Shown: positions 8,059 through 15,774, numbered from the stretch's first letter. The stretch: DNA of 64,000 nucleotides from JADJPO01 sp963724535 (GCA_963724535.1 CAVRVD010000017.1:434001-498000), one strand, 5' to 3'. Translations and numbers: made by a program. Notes: generated from the letters alone by a model not told the origin.

Positions 8059-8378
8059 GATCGTTCCTCCTCCTTGATCGTCTTGCGGTGGCTCGGGCCG
8101 CGGTACGTGCCGCCCCAGGTCCCGCTGGCCGCGCCGATCACGTCGGCGAGGCCCTCGCACTCAGCGACCACCCAGCACCGGACCCGGCAGACGGTCGCCG
8201 CCCGCCGTCCCGCGTCTACGTCGTCGAGCAGGTGGTCGTCGCTCAGTGCGCACGGCGGGGTGCGCCGGCCCAGCGCCCGGCCGAGGCGGTCCTGGGCCTC
8301 CCGCCGGGATGCATCGCCCGCCCGGGCCGCCGCGGTCCGGGGCCCGAGGCCCGCCTCGGCCGGGTGGTCCGCGCTCAC
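8055..8378 (-). CDS. WhiB-like Fe-S transcription regulator
   Basis: 107 residues from GTG 8378. Four cysteines occur at 43, 64, 68 and 74 (C-X20-C-X3-C-X5-C), the [4Fe-4S] ligand pattern of WhiB-like proteins. They are followed by the turn motif GTWGG at 86-90 and a basic C-terminal tail (RGPSHRKT). WhiB proteins bind the primary sigma factor and DNA to tune promoters. Actinophages and their relatives encode such proteins, sometimes to block host WhiB. Start and stop both overlap neighbours by 4 bp (GTGA and ATGA), so it is locked into the element operon. The N-terminal 40 residues are longer than in minimal WhiB proteins and Arg/Ala-rich. Confidence 0.75.
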   Translation of the reverse strand: MSADHPAEAGLGPRTAAARAGDASRREAQDRLGRALGRRTPPCALSDDHLLDDVDAGRRAATVCRVRCWVVAECEGLADVIGAASGTWGGTYRGPSHRKTIKEEERS

Positions 8379-8671
8379 TGCTCGGTCCAGCGCGGGCGGT
8401 CAGCAGTGGCTCGATCTGCGCGTCCGCCCGCGCCTGCTCGATCCAGCCCCAGGCAGGGCTGGCGGGCCTCGCTCTCGGCGGCCACGAGTGCGGACTCGAC
8501 CAGCGCGACCGACGGCGCCGCCGGCCTGGGCTCAGCGCCACCGCAGCCGGCCAGAGCGGCAACCAGCAGCATCCGGGCCCCTCGCAGCCGGGCGAGGACC
8601 TGCTCGGCCATCTCACGCACCTCGGTCAGGGCGCCCAGCACCTCGGCGGCCTGGCGGCCTGAGTCGCTCAT
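8375..8671 (-). CDS. small helical protein of unknown function
   Basis: 98 residues from ATG 8671. The first half is a long amphipathic helix (LGALTEVREMAEQVLARLR) running into a hydrophobic patch and a Cys-Gly-Gly, then an Ala-rich helix. Its stop overlaps the WhiB-like start (GTGA), so the genes are coupled. It overlaps the end of the upstream gene by 59 bp in another frame, which is unusually long. No family recognised. Confidence 0.45.
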   Translation of the reverse strand: MSDSGRQAAEVLGALTEVREMAEQVLARLRGARMLLVAALAGCGGAEPRPAAPSVALVESALVAAESEARQPCLGLDRAGAGGRADRATADRPRWTEQ

Positions 8672-8915
8672 CGTTCGCTCCCTTCGTCGGCGTCGCCGGG
8701 CTGGCGGCGCTCGGTGTGGCCCAGGCCGACCACGGGCAGCCCGAGCAGGCGAGCACCGGAGGCTCGATCTCGAGGCCCCGGGCGACCAGGGCGTCCAGCG
8801 CCTCGCACACACACGGCCACCTCTCGAACGCGGCGGCGATCGCGACCGCCGACGGCGCGTCGGGCGCCAGCTCGGCCACCGTTTTCGGCCGCCCGACACG
8901 GTTGTCGTTCGTCAT
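8613..8915 (-). CDS. small Cys-containing protein of unknown function
   Basis: 100 residues from ATG 8915. The first 65 are well behaved: a helical region with ERWPCVCEALDALVARG, then CSGCPW, giving CxC and CxxC pairs that could bind metal. The last 30 residues overlap the next gene in another frame and look like out-of-frame translation. The true C-terminus may therefore have been lost to a small indel near 8700. No family recognised. Confidence 0.4.
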   Translation of the reverse strand: MTNDNRVGRPKTVAELAPDAPSAVAIAAAFERWPCVCEALDALVARGLEIEPPVLACSGCPWSAWATPSAASPATPTKGANDERLRPPGRRGAGRPDRGA

Positions 8916-8934
8916 CGGTCCACCGCCTCGTCGG

Positions 8935-9021
8935 TCACGGTGTGTGGATCAGCGCTCCGACCACCGCGTCCGGCGCGGATGCCGCCTCGCTGGCCCGGCG
9001 TGTGTAGGCAGGTGTAGGCAT
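8935..9021 (-). CDS. possible 28-residue leader peptide starting in the inverted repeat
   Basis: ATG at 9021 lies inside the left arm of the large inverted repeat. It opens a short frame (MPTPAYTRRASEAAS, then VVGALIHTP) that ends 19 bp before the next gene. The right arm offers a mirror ATG with the same first six residues on the plus strand. It could be a leader peptide or a by-product of the repeat. Confidence 0.2.
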   Translation of the reverse strand: MPTPAYTRRASEAASAPDAVVGALIHTP

Positions 9022-9083
9022 TTCCGAAAGTTTCCGCGAGACACCTATAGGGAAACTTTCGGGAATGCCTACACCTGCCTACA
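9003..9083. repeat. 33-nt inverted repeat with nested GTGTAGGCA iterons
   Basis: Arms 9003-9035 and 9051-9083 match at 32 of 33 positions around a 15-nt centre. Each arm contains two tandem TGTAGGCA-type units followed by a CCGAAAGTTTCC block. It lies 10 bp beyond the stop of the primase gene. Candidate roles are the element's replication origin (iterons recognised by its own replication protein), an operator for the downstream operon, or a very stable terminator. Confidence 0.75.
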
Positions 9084-9093
9084 TTCCCGCAGG

Positions 9094-11430
9094 TCAACCC
9101 TGGTTTGGCCACCACGGGCCTCCTTCCGTCGGGCGCAGCGACACGCCGATGTACGACTGGCCTGCCGCCCTCCGCTTCTGCGTGATCCCGTGCCCCCTCA
9201 GGGCCCTCGGGAGGTCCCGGTTCGTGCCCGGTTTCGCCCCATTGACGAGGGCCCACCTCTGCCACGCTGCGTATAGCTCCGCCGCCCCAACCTCACGGGT
9301 CGGCCCGACCTCGCAGACCTCGCCGAGGAACCGGGCGAGGTGGTCGGAGTCCGCCCGGTAGTCGTCCGTTCGGACCCGGACGGCCTGCGGCGCAGCCAGC
9401 CCGTGACGGACGTAGGCCGCCGTCCCGAGAAGCAACCAGCGCAAGATGCCGGGCGCCTCGCCCCGTAGCCGCTCTGGCAGGCCCGGGTCGCGCCGCTCCG
9501 GCGCGATCACCTCGTCGAACGGCACCACCGACAGCCGTCGCCACACCGCGGGGTCGGCACTCACCTCCGGGAGATGATTCGTGACCATGACCAGCGAATG
9601 CGACGGCGCGAACGTGACCGGGTCACGGTGCATGAGGTTGGCCTCGATCGGGTCGCCCCCCGTGAGCCGCTTCAGTTCGGACTCGGCGAAGGTTGCGGCC
9701 CGGTCGGTCTCGCTCACGAACGCGAGCCGCAGACCCCGAAGCCTCATCAGGAACGTCCGGTGCCGGACGTGCCGGCCGGCGACCAGCAAATCGGGGTCGA
9801 CCTCGGTCGCGTGGTCGCCCAGGGCATGCATGATCGCCCCTGCGAGGACGCTCTTCCCGTTGGCGCCGACCCCATTCAAGATCGGTAGGTGGTGCTCGCG
9901 GACCTCGCCGACCAGGGCCAAGCCAAGGACTCGCTGCAGGTAGGTCCGCACGTCGGCGTCCGGCAGGATCTCGCCGACGAACCGCTCCCACACCGGCGAG
10001 GGCACAGTCGACGGCGCCGCCCGGCTCGAACGGGTCAGCAGCGCCGCCGGGTCGCACGGGCGGATGTGGCCGGTCCGCAGGTCGACGATCCCGCCCGGCG
10101 TGTTCAGGGCCCACGGATCGGCGTCCATCGCCTCGACCGGCACCGCCAGCATCCCCCGGGCCAGATCGGCCAGCGCCGCCAGCCGGGCCCGGCTCAGCGT
10201 CGACCGCCACGCCCGCTCGTCATCGCCGGAACGGGCGGCAGCCACGTACTTGCCGATCATGAACTCGCGCAGCGCCTCGATCACCGCCACGTCGTCGGAC
10301 TGTCGCCAGGCGACGCCGTCCCACGCAAGCCAGCCGAGCCCCCGGTTCCACAGAAACTGGCCACGCAACCTCTCCTCGACGGTCCCCTCGACGAGGACGG
10401 CATCGGTCAGCTGGCCACCCTGGGGAACCGGTGCCCGAGTCACGACCGGCGGGCCAGCCCCGTTCGCAGCCGGCGGCGCCGCGCCGTTGCCGTCGAAGTA
10501 GTCCATCCCGGGCGACCACGCCGGGGCCGGCGCCGCGGCCACCCAGGGCCGGGGCTCGCGCATGCCGGCCTCGACCTGGCGGACGATCGTCTTGCGAAGG
10601 TCGTCCGGCCCCGACCCGTGCCATTCCCAACGGGAGACGGCGTCCATGAGTCGGTCGACGACCGACTCCGGGTCGGCCTGGCCGGCACCGCAGTATTGGC
10701 CCGCCATGAAGGCCACCGACGCCGCGGTGTCGTTGCCGGACCCCAGCGGCGCGTCCCGAAGCTCGGCGGCGAGCGCACCGATCCGCTGCGCGACCTCGCC
10801 CACCGGTGCGAGCGGACCGGTCGGGGGCGGGGTGGCTGGTCGAGCCGCTGCCTGGCGGAACATCTCGGCCGCCCAGTCCGGCACGGGCGCGATCGGGGCG
10901 TTGGTCTCGACCCGGTAGGTGCCGGCGTCGATGCCCGAGCCGGGCAGCAGGACGTAACCGGCGCCCGACCGAACGTCCACGCCGTCCCCGAACGGCGTGG
11001 CGTTCCCGGGCGGGTCCAGGTCGGGGGGCAGTGCGTAGTAGAAGTGCCAACCCCCCGACGGCGTGCGCACGGTGAGGGTCGGGACGTGACCGCCGTTGGC
11101 CGCCTCCAGGTCGCGCCAGCGCTGGTCGCCCCCGACCCCGTGCTTGACGTCGACGTCGATCACGAGCAGCCCGGCCGGGCCGGGGTGGACGCCCCAGTTG
11201 CACCCGGGGTAGGTGGCCGTCCATCCCTGCACGACCACCGGGTCGGTCGTCGCGTCCCGGAAGCCGTGCCCACCCGCGGGGGTCTTGCCGCCCGCGCGGA
11301 CCGGCAGCACCGGCCATCCGAGCCGGATGGCCTCCAGCGCACCGGCGAGCGGGGAGTCGGACCCCGGTACCGTGGGTGTCGCACGGGTGTTGGCGGCGGG
11401 GCCCGGGCCAGGGCCCCCCGTCCCGCTCAT
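9094..11430 (-). CDS. Prim-Pol primase with P4-type (D5) helicase domain
   Basis: 778 residues from ATG 11430, overlapping the excisionase-like gene by 4 bp. The N-terminus (about 30-190) is a bifunctional primase-polymerase domain: WPVLPVRAGGKTP, the metal-binding LLVIDVDVKHG, and a GGWHFYY segment. A linker follows, then a phage/plasmid P4-family C-terminus with Walker A GVGANGKS near 520, a conserved RGLRLAFVSETD strand and an MVTNHLPE motif. This is the element's own replication initiator, primase and helicase in one chain, as in P4-like satellites and integrative plasmids. Intact and full length. Origin recognition may be at the inverted repeat just past its stop. Confidence 0.88.
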   Translation of the reverse strand: MSGTGGPGPGPAANTRATPTVPGSDSPLAGALEAIRLGWPVLPVRAGGKTPAGGHGFRDATTDPVVVQGWTATYPGCNWGVHPGPAGLLVIDVDVKHGVGGDQRWRDLEAANGGHVPTLTVRTPSGGWHFYYALPPDLDPPGNATPFGDGVDVRSGAGYVLLPGSGIDAGTYRVETNAPIAPVPDWAAEMFRQAAARPATPPPTGPLAPVGEVAQRIGALAAELRDAPLGSGNDTAASVAFMAGQYCGAGQADPESVVDRLMDAVSRWEWHGSGPDDLRKTIVRQVEAGMREPRPWVAAAPAPAWSPGMDYFDGNGAAPPAANGAGPPVVTRAPVPQGGQLTDAVLVEGTVEERLRGQFLWNRGLGWLAWDGVAWRQSDDVAVIEALREFMIGKYVAAARSGDDERAWRSTLSRARLAALADLARGMLAVPVEAMDADPWALNTPGGIVDLRTGHIRPCDPAALLTRSSRAAPSTVPSPVWERFVGEILPDADVRTYLQRVLGLALVGEVREHHLPILNGVGANGKSVLAGAIMHALGDHATEVDPDLLVAGRHVRHRTFLMRLRGLRLAFVSETDRAATFAESELKRLTGGDPIEANLMHRDPVTFAPSHSLVMVTNHLPEVSADPAVWRRLSVVPFDEVIAPERRDPGLPERLRGEAPGILRWLLLGTAAYVRHGLAAPQAVRVRTDDYRADSDHLARFLGEVCEVGPTREVGAAELYAAWQRWALVNGAKPGTNRDLPRALRGHGITQKRRAAGQSYIGVSLRPTEGGPWWPNQG

Positions 11431-11825
11431 CGCTCGTCGCCGTCGAGCCGGGCCCGCAGCGAGTTCGGGACGATCATGGTCGCCGGCCCCTCGTCGACCA
11501 CCGCGACGCCGGCCGGGGCGCCGAGGGGGCCCTCGGTCAGCTCGACGGACCGGACCCCGACCACCTGCCCGTCCAGATGGCCGAGGCGCCGGGCGTCGTC
11601 CGAAACGCCTTCCGGAGTACGCGTGCGAGCTGCGGGGATCAGCCGCAGGAGTCGGTCGAGGTCGCCGGCGGAGACGCGGATCAGCGCCCCGGTCCCGACG
11701 CGGAAGGCCGGCAACGAGCCGTCGGCGACGCGGCGCCGGACGGTGCGGACGGACACGCCGAGGTGGTCTGCGGCCTCGGCGAGCGTGAGCAGCGGCGTGG
11801 CAGTGGTGGTTGAGCGTGAGGGCAT
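11427..11825 (-). CDS. xis: excisionase-family helix-turn-helix protein
   Basis: 132 residues from ATG 11825. Residues about 12-60 form a MerR/excisionase winged HTH (LLTLAEAADHLGVSVRTVRR then SLPAFRVGTGALIRVSAGDL). The remaining 70 residues are a tail with no recognisable domain. Such proteins bend DNA for excision or repress the element. Here it heads the replication operon and overlaps the primase start, so it may be a regulator as much as an excisionase. A dyad lies directly upstream of its start. Confidence 0.75.
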   Translation of the reverse strand: MPSRSTTTATPLLTLAEAADHLGVSVRTVRRRVADGSLPAFRVGTGALIRVSAGDLDRLLRLIPAARTRTPEGVSDDARRLGHLDGQVVGVRSVELTEGPLGAPAGVAVVDEGPATMIVPNSLRARLDGDER

Positions 11826-11828
11826 GAC

Positions 11829-11876
11829 GGATCCCCATCGAGAATTGATCCTGCCCCGTGTCTCTCGATGGGATCC
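11829..11876. promoter_or_regulatory. inverted repeat upstream of the excisionase-like gene
   Basis: GGATCCCCATCGAGA (11829-11843) and its near-complement TCTCGATGGGATCC (11863-11876) flank a 19-nt spacer immediately upstream of the start. One extra C in the left arm is the only difference. A likely operator, perhaps for the HTH protein itself. Confidence 0.45.
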
Positions 11877-12212
11877 TGGGCGCCACTCCTGGGGTCGACT
11901 TGCCGGGGACGGACTCCCGGCTGTCCCACCCGCCGGTTCCAACCCGGCGGGCCCCGCCGGACCTCGCGGCCCGGCAGCTCTCAAGCGGTTGATGCAGGCC
12001 ACGCTGGGGCTTCGGGCGCGCCGGGCCCGTTGCCTCCGGCGCCCCGGGGCCGAGGTGTCGCAACCCTCGGCGCCCCGCCGGGCGTCCGGCCCGGCAGCTG
12101 GGGCACGGCCACCCGAAGGCGGGCCGTTGTCCCATGCTGAGCAGAAGCGGCGCACCGTGTCAACCGCTGCCACCCGGCCGGCGTGCCATGCCCGTGTCAA
12201 CCACTGGCCGAC
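11877..12212. other. gene-free stretch at the right end of the element
   Basis: No ORF with a credible protein signature on either strand. Contains GC-rich palindromic tracts (for example around the repeated CCCGGC/GCCGGG near 11935 and 12090) and, at its right edge, two copies of CCGTGTCAACC (near 12158 and 12193). These could be further recombinase or Xis sites. Confidence 0.4.
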
Positions 12213-12232
12213 GTGGCACGGAGTGTGGCACG
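12213..12232. repeat. paired GTGGCACG repeats, possible integrase arm sites
   Basis: Direct copies at 12213-12220 and 12225-12232, about 50 bp inside attR, matching the GTGGCAC pair inside attL. Function inferred. Confidence 0.4.
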
Positions 12233-12280
12233 GCCGATCATGGAAATGACGAAACCCCCTGGTCAGAGGGGGTTTCTGGC

Positions 12281-12302
12281 GGTGGGCGATACTGGGATCG
12301 AA
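12281..12302. repeat. attR, 22-bp core within tRNA-Val
   Basis: Identical to 2473-2494. It covers the 3' end of the tRNA gene, so integration kept the tRNA intact at this end. Confidence 0.85.
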
Positions 12303-12354
12303 CCAGTGACTTCCTCGGTGTGAACGAGGCGCTCTCCCGCTGAGCTAATCGCCC
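12283..12354 (-). tRNA. tRNA-Val (CAC)
   Basis: 72-nt cloverleaf on the minus strand. The 7-bp acceptor GGGCGAT pairs with ATCGCCC, the D-arm has AGCTCAGCGGGAGAGC, the anticodon loop TTCACAC reads CAC, and the T-loop is TTCGATC. CCA is not encoded. It is the integration target of the element. Confidence 0.95.
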
Positions 12355-12440
12355 GTGCTGTGGTGCTGGACCTGCTGCCCCGATGCTAGCGAACCGCGAT
12401 AGCCCCAGCCCAATCTGGTACTCCCCGGCCCGAGCCCCGC

Positions 12441-12959
12441 TCAGCCCCAGCTCGAGGACCCCTCCAGCCCCGGCAGCGGCGGCACGATCCACCCCGGCAC
12501 CCAACCGGGCACCCCCACGTAGTAGGCCACCGCGTAGAGCACCGCACCGACGAAGACCGCGGTGGCCAGACCGACGACGAGGCGCACCGGCAAGGACTGG
12601 TCGGTGATCCAGTCGGTCCACGCCTTGACCTTCGCCTTGACGAGGTCCAGCAGCCGCTGCGCCCAGACGAACTCCGAGGCAAGGATGAGCAGCCCGACGA
12701 TCACGATCAGCCACCCCGGGCCCGGAAACGGCACCAGGACGAGCCCGAGGGCCACGACCAGTGCGCCGACGACACCCACAGTGACGCGATAAGCATGACC
12801 TGTCACTGGGTGTGACTTCAGGCGATCGCGGGCACCTCGGACACGATGGGTCACTCCGGACATGCTTTGGGGGCCGGAGGAGGGACGCGCCGACTCAGCG
12901 GGTCCCGAACTCGCTTCCGGAGTGGAATGCTGTCTCTCGCCGGGATGCTCGACTGACAC
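12441..12959 (-). CDS. TIGR02611-type PGPGW transmembrane protein
   Basis: Up to 172 residues. The conserved part has four hydrophobic segments and the hallmark PFPGPGWLIVIVGL, typical of actinobacterial PGPGW (TIGR02611) membrane proteins of unknown function. An RLKSHPVTGHAYR amphipathic stretch precedes the first helix. The start is uncertain. GTG 12959 includes a 32-residue disordered N-terminus, while ATG 12863 gives 140 residues and begins close to the conserved part. It is divergent from the SsgB-like gene, so 12960-13060 probably holds both promoters. Confidence 0.8.
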   Translation of the reverse strand: MSVEHPGERQHSTPEASSGPAESARPSSGPQSMSGVTHRVRGARDRLKSHPVTGHAYRVTVGVVGALVVALGLVLVPFPGPGWLIVIVGLLILASEFVWAQRLLDLVKAKVKAWTDWITDQSLPVRLVVGLATAVFVGAVLYAVAYYVGVPGWVPGWIVPPLPGLEGSSSWG

Positions 12960-13060
12960 CTGATCACTGTAGGTCCTGCCACCACGAGACGGCTCGTGGT
13001 AGACCTCAGCCAGGAGCCGGAGAGGGCCAGCCGGGGGCCGCCACTCGAGTAGGGAGCAGT

Positions 13061-13471
13061 ATGCAGCCGCACGTGGACGTCGAGGCGTCGGTACACCTGC
13101 GACTGGTCGTCGCCGACGCAGACGCCGTGCCCCTGCCGGTGAGCCTGCGCTACAGCGCGGCCGACCCATACGCCGTCCGCGCGGTGTTCTCCGGGGACGG
13201 CATGGAGGTCGAGTGGGTGTTCGCCCGCGACCTGCTCCGCAACGGCCTCACCCAACCGGTCGGTGACGGCGACGTCCACGTCTGGCCGAACTGGGGCACC
13301 GGTCGCGAGCTGCTGATGATCTCGCTGACCTCCCCCGACGGCCAAGCCGTCCTCGAGGCGGCGGCAGACGACGTCCGCACCTTCCTCGACCGCACCGCCG
13401 CCGTGGTGCCGGACGGCGAGGAGAGCATCCATCTCGACCTGGACTCCACGCTCACCCGCCTGCTGTCCTGA
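13061..13471 (+). CDS. SsgA/SsgB-family sporulation and cell-division protein
   Basis: 136 residues from ATG 13061 behind AGGGAG. It is collinear with SsgA-like proteins: VDVEASVHLRLV, the PVSLRYSAADPYAVRAVF core, WVFARDLLRNGL, and WPNWGTGRELLMISL. SsgB recruits FtsZ to septation sites in sporulating actinomycetes, and paralogues help place or resolve septa. No catalytic residues are expected. The full domain is present. A 17-bp near-tandem repeat spans its stop codon. Which paralogue it is cannot be told from sequence alone. Confidence 0.9.
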   Translation: MQPHVDVEASVHLRLVVADADAVPLPVSLRYSAADPYAVRAVFSGDGMEVEWVFARDLLRNGLTQPVGDGDVHVWPNWGTGRELLMISLTSPDGQAVLEAAADDVRTFLDRTAAVVPDGEESIHLDLDSTLTRLLS

Positions 13472-13537
13472 CGGGCCTGCTGTCCTGACCGGCCTGCTCC
13501 GTGGCGGCCCGCTCTCGGGTGGGCCGGCCCGGTGGTC

Positions 13538-14404
13538 CTAGGGGTCGATCCCCTCTGCCATCCGCAGCGAGAACAGCTCGACAGCCGCGCGGCCCAGCTC
13601 GGTACCGGGCACCTGTCGCCCGTCCAGCACCCGGACCTGCTGGACGTTGCGGGTCGAGGAGGTGAGCAGCACGTCGTCCGCCGCGCCCAGCACCGACATC
13701 GGCAGGTCCCGCTCCACGACCGGAAGACCGACCTGCGCGGCCCATTGCAGGAACAGCTCCCGGGTGATCCCGGCCAGGCAACCCGAGGCCAGCGGCGGCG
13801 TCACCAGCTCGCGGTCCCCCACGTCGACGATCACGTTGGACCCGGTTCCCTCGCAGAGCATCCCGGCCGTATTGGCCAGCAACGCCTCGTGGGCTCCCTG
13901 CTCGTGCGCCCGCTGCAGCGCCACCACGTTCTCGGCGTACGACGTCGTCTTGGCCCCAGCCGTCGCCGAGTGTTCGTTGCGCAGCCACGGAACGCTCACC
14001 GCGACGATCCGGTCCGGCCAGGGCGCGGACGGCGAGACCGCCAGGACCAGCGTCGAGCCCGCCGGTCCGCGGTCGGAGCCGAGCGGACCCGCCCCGCCGG
14101 TCAGGGTGATCCGCAACCGGCCCAGGGCCAGGTCCGGCCAGGCGCCGAGCAGCTGCTTGACGCCGTCGCGGATCTGCGCCACGTCCGGGTCGGGTAGGGC
14201 CAGGACGGCGGCCGAACGGGCCAGGCGGCGCAGATGCCGGCTCAGTGCGAAGGGCTGGCCGTCGACGACCTTGCAGGTCTCGAACACCCCATCCCCGACA
14301 GTCAGGCCGTGGTCGAGCGCGGCGACGCGAGCGTGCCCGCCGTCCATGACCCGGCCGTCGATCCATACCAGCGGCTGGGCGCCCGCAGCGCCGTGCGTGC
14401 TCAC
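13538..14404 (-). CDS. pabC: class IV aminotransferase, probable aminodeoxychorismate lyase
   Basis: 288 residues from GTG 14404, which overlaps the pabB stop (GTGA). Fold-type IV PLP enzyme. WIDGRV begins the conserved N-terminal strand, DHGLTVGDGVFETCK is the typical first motif, GAKTTSYAENVVALQRA holds the PLP-binding lysine, and SGCLAGITR and TSSTRNVQQV close the phosphate-binding site. Coupled translation with pabB points to 4-amino-4-deoxychorismate cleavage to p-aminobenzoate for folate. D-amino-acid or branched-chain aminotransferases share the fold, so the context decides the call. Confidence 0.88.
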   Translation of the reverse strand: MSTHGAAGAQPLVWIDGRVMDGGHARVAALDHGLTVGDGVFETCKVVDGQPFALSRHLRRLARSAAVLALPDPDVAQIRDGVKQLLGAWPDLALGRLRITLTGGAGPLGSDRGPAGSTLVLAVSPSAPWPDRIVAVSVPWLRNEHSATAGAKTTSYAENVVALQRAHEQGAHEALLANTAGMLCEGTGSNVIVDVGDRELVTPPLASGCLAGITRELFLQWAAQVGLPVVERDLPMSVLGAADDVLLTSSTRNVQQVRVLDGRQVPGTELGRAAVELFSLRMAEGIDP

Positions 14405-15591
14405 GTCCGGTCCCGCTCCTTCGTCGTCTCGGGCGTGCCGTCGGAGGTCTCGACACCTGCTCCTTGAACCGGCGCCGAGGCCAGCCCCACCAGTCTGGCC
14501 GCTTTCAGCTCGGTCTCGGCCCATTCGCCGTCGGCATCGCTGCCCCAGGTGATCCCGGCACCGGTGCCGAACCAGATCCGGGTGCCGTTCTCACCGCGAG
14601 CGGGCTCCCACCAGAAGGTGCGGATGCCGACCGCCAGGCAGGCCTGGTCAGCCTCGGCGTCCACCCAGCCGACGGCGCCGCAGTACGGCCCGCGAGCGGT
14701 CGGCTCGAGGTCGGCGATCGCCCGCAGCGCGCTGCTCTTGGGAGCACCGCAGACCGACCCGGGCGGCATGGCCGCGGCGAGCACCTCGGGCCAGCCCGCA
14801 CCGGCGGCCAGCCGGCCCTGGACGGTGGAGACCAGATGCACCAGCCCAGGATGTCGCTCGACCTGGAGCAGTGCGGTGACCTCGACGGTGCCGGGCCGGC
14901 AGGTGTGCTGCAGGTCGTTGCGCATCAGGTCGACGATCATGACGTTCTCGGCCACGTCCTTGGGCAGCAGGTCGGCAGCGGTCCGCCCGGTCCCTTTGAT
15001 CGGCGAGCAGGTGATGAGCTCGCCGTCGCGGCGCAGGAACAGCTCAGGGGACGCCGAGACCAGGCGGGTGCGCGGCAGACCACCAATGGCTGGGACGTCG
15101 ATGGCGCCCGCGTACGGGGCGGGGTTGCCGTGGTTCAGGACGGTGGCCAGGGCCCACGGGTCGTGTCGCTCGCCGTCCGGGTCCTCGGCGGTGCTCAGAT
15201 CCGCCGAGACCAGGCGGCAGAGGTTGACCTGGTAGACCTCGCCCTCGCGGATCCGGCGACGGATCTCGCCGACGCCGGCGATGTAATGGTCCCGGTCCAG
15301 CGACGTCGTCCACGGACCTCGGATCCCCGGCCACGGCAGCGACGGTGCGGGAGGCGTCGGGCTCGCGGCCCGTCGCGCGAAGCGCCAGAGCCTGACCTGG
15401 CCATCGAAGGTGACCATGACCGCCCACCAGCCGCCCCGGTCCAGGACCGCCAGGTCGTCGCTGACCTCGACCACGTCATCGGCAAGAACACCGCCCGCGG
15501 GCACCGCGAACCACGCCGTGCCCTGGCGACCGGCTCGCTCCCCCGCCGAGCCCGCAGCGGGCCCGCGAGCGGCCTCGTGGCGCACGGACAC
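14401..15591 (-). CDS. pabB: aminodeoxychorismate synthase component I
   Basis: 396 residues. The chorismate-binding domain is clear: IREGEVYQVNLCR, SPELFLRR, SPIKGTGRT, IVDLMRNDL and MPPGSVCGAPK are the standard active-site motifs shared with TrpE. It makes aminodeoxychorismate from chorismate and ammonia supplied by a separate PabA/TrpG, since no amidotransferase domain is fused here. The N-terminal 120 residues are a shortened partner domain. Start GTG 15591 is chosen because upstream codons run into the tRNA side of the intergenic region. It shares an operon with pabC. Confidence 0.88.
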   Translation of the reverse strand: MSVRHEAARGPAAGSAGERAGRQGTAWFAVPAGGVLADDVVEVSDDLAVLDRGGWWAVMVTFDGQVRLWRFARRAASPTPPAPSLPWPGIRGPWTTSLDRDHYIAGVGEIRRRIREGEVYQVNLCRLVSADLSTAEDPDGERHDPWALATVLNHGNPAPYAGAIDVPAIGGLPRTRLVSASPELFLRRDGELITCSPIKGTGRTAADLLPKDVAENVMIVDLMRNDLQHTCRPGTVEVTALLQVERHPGLVHLVSTVQGRLAAGAGWPEVLAAAMPPGSVCGAPKSSALRAIADLEPTARGPYCGAVGWVDAEADQACLAVGIRTFWWEPARGENGTRIWFGTGAGITWGSDADGEWAETELKAARLVGLASAPVQGAGVETSDGTPETTKERDRT

Positions 15592-15681
15592 GGAGCGAAC
15601 GCTAGTGGTTGGACGGTCCCCGCGCCGGTCGGCTAATGTTCCACAAGCCGCCGGATGCCCTGTGGGAGCACCCGGAGACAT

Positions 15682-15754
15682 GCGGACGTGGCTCAGTTGG
15701 TAGAGCATCACCTTGCCAAGGTGAGGGTCGCGGGTTCGAATCCCGTCGTCCGCT
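15682..15754 (+). tRNA. tRNA-Gly (GCC)
   Basis: 73-nt cloverleaf with acceptor GCGGACG/CGTCCGC, anticodon loop TTGCCAA, T-loop TTCGAAT and discriminator T. First of three tRNAs in tandem. Confidence 0.95.
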
Positions 15755-15774
15755 CGAGATCCCACTCAACACTC

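Larger units (their letters stand above)
2473..12302. mobile_element. integrated phage-satellite-like element in tRNA-Val(CAC)
   Basis: The element is bounded by a perfect 22-bp direct repeat (2473-2494 and 12281-12302). The right copy is the 3' end of an intact tRNA-Val gene. A tyrosine integrase sits just inside the left end. Inside are an excisionase-like protein, a primase-helicase, a WhiB-like regulator, a scaffold-like protein, a broken HK97 capsid gene and small genes of unknown function. No terminase, portal, head-tail or tail gene was found. About 9.8 kb, int near attL and replication genes near attR fit a satellite or integrative-island plan rather than a full prophage. Mobility today is doubtful because the capsid gene is broken. 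Confidence 0.85.

Noticed and set aside
7141..9276. Long plus-strand ORF across the element's small genes
   Set aside because: Composition is typical of antisense translation. The minus strand has ribosome sites and 4-bp overlaps for each gene.
9889..12249. Very long plus-strand ORF opposite the primase and excisionase genes
   Set aside because: In high-GC DNA the antisense frame of a real gene stays open. The translation is Arg/Pro/Gly-rich with no motifs, while the minus strand holds the clear primase.
13458..13500. 17-bp near-tandem repeat over the stop of the SsgB-like gene
   Set aside because: Only about 2.5 copies, no further structure. Probably a local duplication without function.
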